Part shown: piece after piece, positions 32,863 through 33,518 of the stretch
Position numbering within the stretch: position 1 is the stretch's first letter
How the letters are laid out: each line of letters begins with the position of its first letter
From: Clostridiales bacterium
GTDB taxonomy: Bacteria; Bacillota; Clostridia; Saccharofermentanales; Saccharofermentanaceae
Direction of reading: 5' to 3'
Length of the DNA: 33,518 bases
Assembly: GCA_017617995.1 (NCBI GenBank)
Contig: JAFZVE010000026.1
Location: 1-33,518 of the forward strand
Notes under the pieces: generated by a model
The model's input: only the letters and a program-made list of their open reading frames with translations
The model's database searches: none
Told to the model about the DNA's origin: nothing
Position numbers and translations under genes: made by a program

Positions 32863-33518
32863 ATGAAAAAGAAATTGGCTGCAGTTATGGCTGTTGTTAT
32901 GATCGTTGGTCTTTCAGGCTGCTCTATTCTTGGCGGAAGCAAGTTCAAGAAGACATCTGATAAGATCGTAAAGGCTGCGGAGAGTGCCTGTGATGCTCAG
33001 GAAGCAGATAAGAAGCAGAAGAAGAAGCTTCTCAAGTTCGATCCTACTGATGAGGTTTTCGAGGAAGGCGCTTATCTGAAGCTCTCTTCTGATGATCTCG
33101 AGGATATCGATTTCTCCATGGGTGATGCAGAGCTGGATCCGGATGACATCAAGAACGCTACCTTGTTTGCAAAGAATGAGGATGGTTCTATGCTGGTAGC
33201 AGTTGTTATCGAGGCTGGTGACGAGGGTACAGCAGAAGATCTGTATGATGCTTTCATGGAGTCCACTGAGGATATGGATGAGAAGTCACTTAAGAAGCTT
33301 GCTAAGAATGCAGATCTTGAGTACGGCATCGATGACGAAGATGACAACAAGTACGTTATGATGATGGTCTATGAGGACTATGGCATGGCTTCCGGTATGT
33401 ACTATCAGCGCGATGGTAAGGTTATCACAGCTGTTATCTACTCCGGTTCTCCTGAAGCTGATCTTCTCGAAGAATTCTATGCTTTCATGAACGATGCGAA
33501 GCTTACCGATATGGAAGA
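32863..33518 (+). CDS. Paralogous lipoprotein 4, cut by the window end
   Basis: 218 codons are present and the frame is open at the window end. A signal peptide with lipobox LSG-C (Cys20) leads straight into the same globular domain as the three tandem lipoproteins: TSDKIVKAAESACD, EADKKQKKK, FDPTDEVFEEGAYLKLSSDDL, a strand NATLFAKNE, and FYAFMNDAKLTDME. It lacks the long Thr/Ser linker of the other copies. Its codons favour T-ending forms (GCT, GTT, GAT), unlike the tandem copies, which suggests high expression or a different history. GGAGG (32850-32854) precedes the ATG by 8 bases. Whether it carries domain 2 cannot be seen. Confidence 0.85.
   Translation, partial: MKKKLAAVMAVVMIVGLSGCSILGGSKFKKTSDKIVKAAESACDAQEADKKQKKKLLKFDPTDEVFEEGAYLKLSSDDLEDIDFSMGDAELDPDDIKNATLFAKNEDGSMLVAVVIEAGDEGTAEDLYDAFMESTEDMDEKSLKKLAKNADLEYGIDDEDDNKYVMMMVYEDYGMASGMYYQRDGKVITAVIYSGSPEADLLEEFYAFMNDAKLTDME

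Overview
The window looks like a chromosomal segment of an anaerobic, plant-fibre-using Clostridia-type member of the Bacillota. The genus cannot be fixed from sequence alone. The reasons are strong AGGAGG-type ribosome binding sites, TTGACA/TATAAT-like promoters, roughly balanced GC with lower-GC patches, and typical Firmicute families (RelQ-type ppGpp synthetase, YwqG/DUF1963, DUF3267, AIM24, LacI regulators, SPL-type radical SAM).

Layout: (1) 1-5050 is an accessory region. It holds an overlapping Sel1-repeat / J-domain / HIRAN-domain cassette, a four-CxxC zinc-ribbon protein, an HD phosphohydrolase behind its own promoter and a structured leader, an AT-rich XRE regulator and a one-pass membrane protein. 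(2) 5087-6360 (minus) is kptA (RNA 2'-phosphotransferase) with a DUF1963 gene upstream. (3) 6613-8341 is a lipoprotein carbohydrate esterase (CE1-like) and a P-loop kinase-like protein. (4) 8345-12105 (minus) is a tandem array of three paralogous lipoproteins with Thr/Ser/Asp-rich linkers; the most distal copy has lost its second domain and left a 17-codon relic. A fourth paralog starts at 32863 and runs off the window. (5) 12291-15772 holds small housekeeping or unknown genes: a hypothetical protein, a DUF3267 membrane metalloprotease, a metallophosphoesterase, an SPL-like radical SAM enzyme and an orphan RmlC-like epimerase. (6) 15818-17548 (minus) is an HD protein and mutY. (7) 17946-24868 is a pentose-use cluster: transketolase, LacI regulator, cytoplasmic GH3 beta-xylosidase-like enzyme and xylulokinase. 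Xylo-oligosaccharides would be cut to xylose, xylulose phosphorylated, and xylulose-5-P fed to the non-oxidative pentose phosphate pathway. No xylose isomerase or transporter is in the window. (8) 25135-25812 is an AIM24 protein followed by a terminator and a seven-copy 54-bp array of terminator-like hairpins. (9) 26426-31743 is the housekeeping run rsmE, hisS, lepB (with an unusually long acidic N-terminus) and lepA. (10) 31878-32657 (minus) is a RelQ-type ppGpp synthetase gene interrupted by one in-frame TAG.

The most interesting material is the undescribed-looking lipoprotein family (four copies, one visibly decaying), the Sel1/J/HIRAN/zinc-ribbon cassette, the tandem hairpin array, a 14-bp motif (GGGAAAGTGCATTT) shared by three 5' regions, the palindrome in the transketolase leader, the acidic LepB extension and the nonsense codon in relQ. 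I saw no tRNA, rRNA, CRISPR array, insertion sequence or replication origin.
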